Shown here piece after piece: positions 41,472 through 41,747 of a stretch of DNA of 41,747 nt. The DNA comes from a virus. The notes below the pieces were generated by a model. That model was not told the origin of the DNA. It made no database searches and saw nothing but the letters and a program-made list of their open reading frames with translations. Numbering within the stretch: position 1 is the first letter of the stretch; every line of letters starts with the position of its first letter. Where the stretch lies: positions 1-41,747 of the IMG/VR virus record IMGVR_UViG_3300025645_000154. The stretch is one strand, 5' to 3'. Position numbers and translations under genes: made by a program.

Positions 41472-41747
41472 ATGTATAGAGATAAAAATGGTTTAATAAC
41501 TACAGATGCCGATGGTACTTCTGGTGAAAACTCTTTCCTATGGACAGTGGAACTTTATGTTGCGTGTCTTAAGAAAGGGCAGAATGTATCGGCACTTGGT
41601 TTCACCTTGGACAAAGCCCTAGAACAAATGAACCTAGGTAACGGCTTATACAAGCAAGCACCTCACATCGGCTTAGATCAAGGTAAAGATTCATATATGA
41701 GTCACGATCAACTAACAGCAATAATCTGCTATCTACATCTTACAGGT
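41472..41747 (+). CDS. 5' part of the unknown gene that continues at position 1
   Basis: ATG 41472 follows AGGAG by 6 bp. The part here (92 residues, no stop) has an N-terminus MYRDKNGLITTDADGTSG and a Trp/Leu-rich helix, then the stretch also encoded at position 3 onward. Joined across the circle (41604 to 1) the frame stays open to 536. The overlap bases 41605-41747 repeat 1-143. Function unknown, see the 1-536 entry. Confidence 0.75.
   Translation, partial: MYRDKNGLITTDADGTSGENSFLWTVELYVACLKKGQNVSALGFTLDKALEQMNLGNGLYKQAPHIGLDQGKDSYMSHDQLTAIICYLHLTG

Overview
The window is a near-complete, circularly closing assembly of a lytic T7-like podovirus (Autographiviridae type). The diagnostic genes are a single-subunit phage RNA polymerase, gp2.5-type SSB, primase-helicase, family A DNA polymerase, FEN-type exonuclease, T7-type portal/scaffold/capsid, tail tubular proteins A and B, three internal core proteins, a T7-type tail fibre and a terminase pair, all on the + strand. 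There is no integrase or repressor. The DNA is AT-rich, uses AGA for Arg and TTA/CTA for Leu, and has strong AGGAGG ribosome sites, so the host is bacterial and probably Gram-negative. The host genus cannot be fixed; an aquatic origin is only a guess. The last 143 bases repeat the first 143 with two differences, and one reading frame runs through the joint, giving a unit circle of about 41,604 bp.

Layout: 41472 to 536 (through the joint) is one gene of unknown function. 545-4222 holds small virion/unknown genes, two holin-like membrane proteins and the terminase subunits. 4223-5836 is mostly non-coding: a phage promoter, a small HExxH zincin gene, two membrane micro-peptides, a repeat-rich stretch and a good host sigma70 promoter. 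By analogy with T7 it should contain the physical genome ends. 5837-11524 is the early region of many very small, overlapping genes. 11537-13972 is the RNA polymerase. 14216-14533 has two identical phage promoters followed by an AT-rich hairpin region, the layout of the T7 primary origin. A tRNA-like gene follows, then DNA metabolism (15035-22925), then virion genes (23315-41333). Terminators lie after the capsid gene and after the tail fibre gene. Three HNH-type homing endonuclease genes sit beside the primase, polymerase and tail fibre genes.

The most unusual content is RNA. The early region carries three type II hammerhead self-cleaving ribozyme candidates with intact CTGATGA and GAA cores, at about 6125-6179, 6602-6653 and 7236-7298. 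They lie between micro-genes. Between the first two is about 420 nt of further hairpins and repeated motifs that no known gene explains. The third-listed start signal logic is notable: one ribozyme (6602-6653) contains the Shine-Dalgarno of the next gene, and another has a repeat of its stem III strand just before the next gene's Shine-Dalgarno. This suggests an early-transcript processing system in which ribozymes cut, and perhaps gate translation of, the first phage messages. Together they would do the job that host RNase III does on T7 early RNA. Other points of interest are a tRNA gene one base short in the anticodon arm, 11-nt perfect matches to the 16S rRNA 3' end without an ordinary start codon, a gene with an apparent ATC start, and a possible DNA glycosylase-like early protein.
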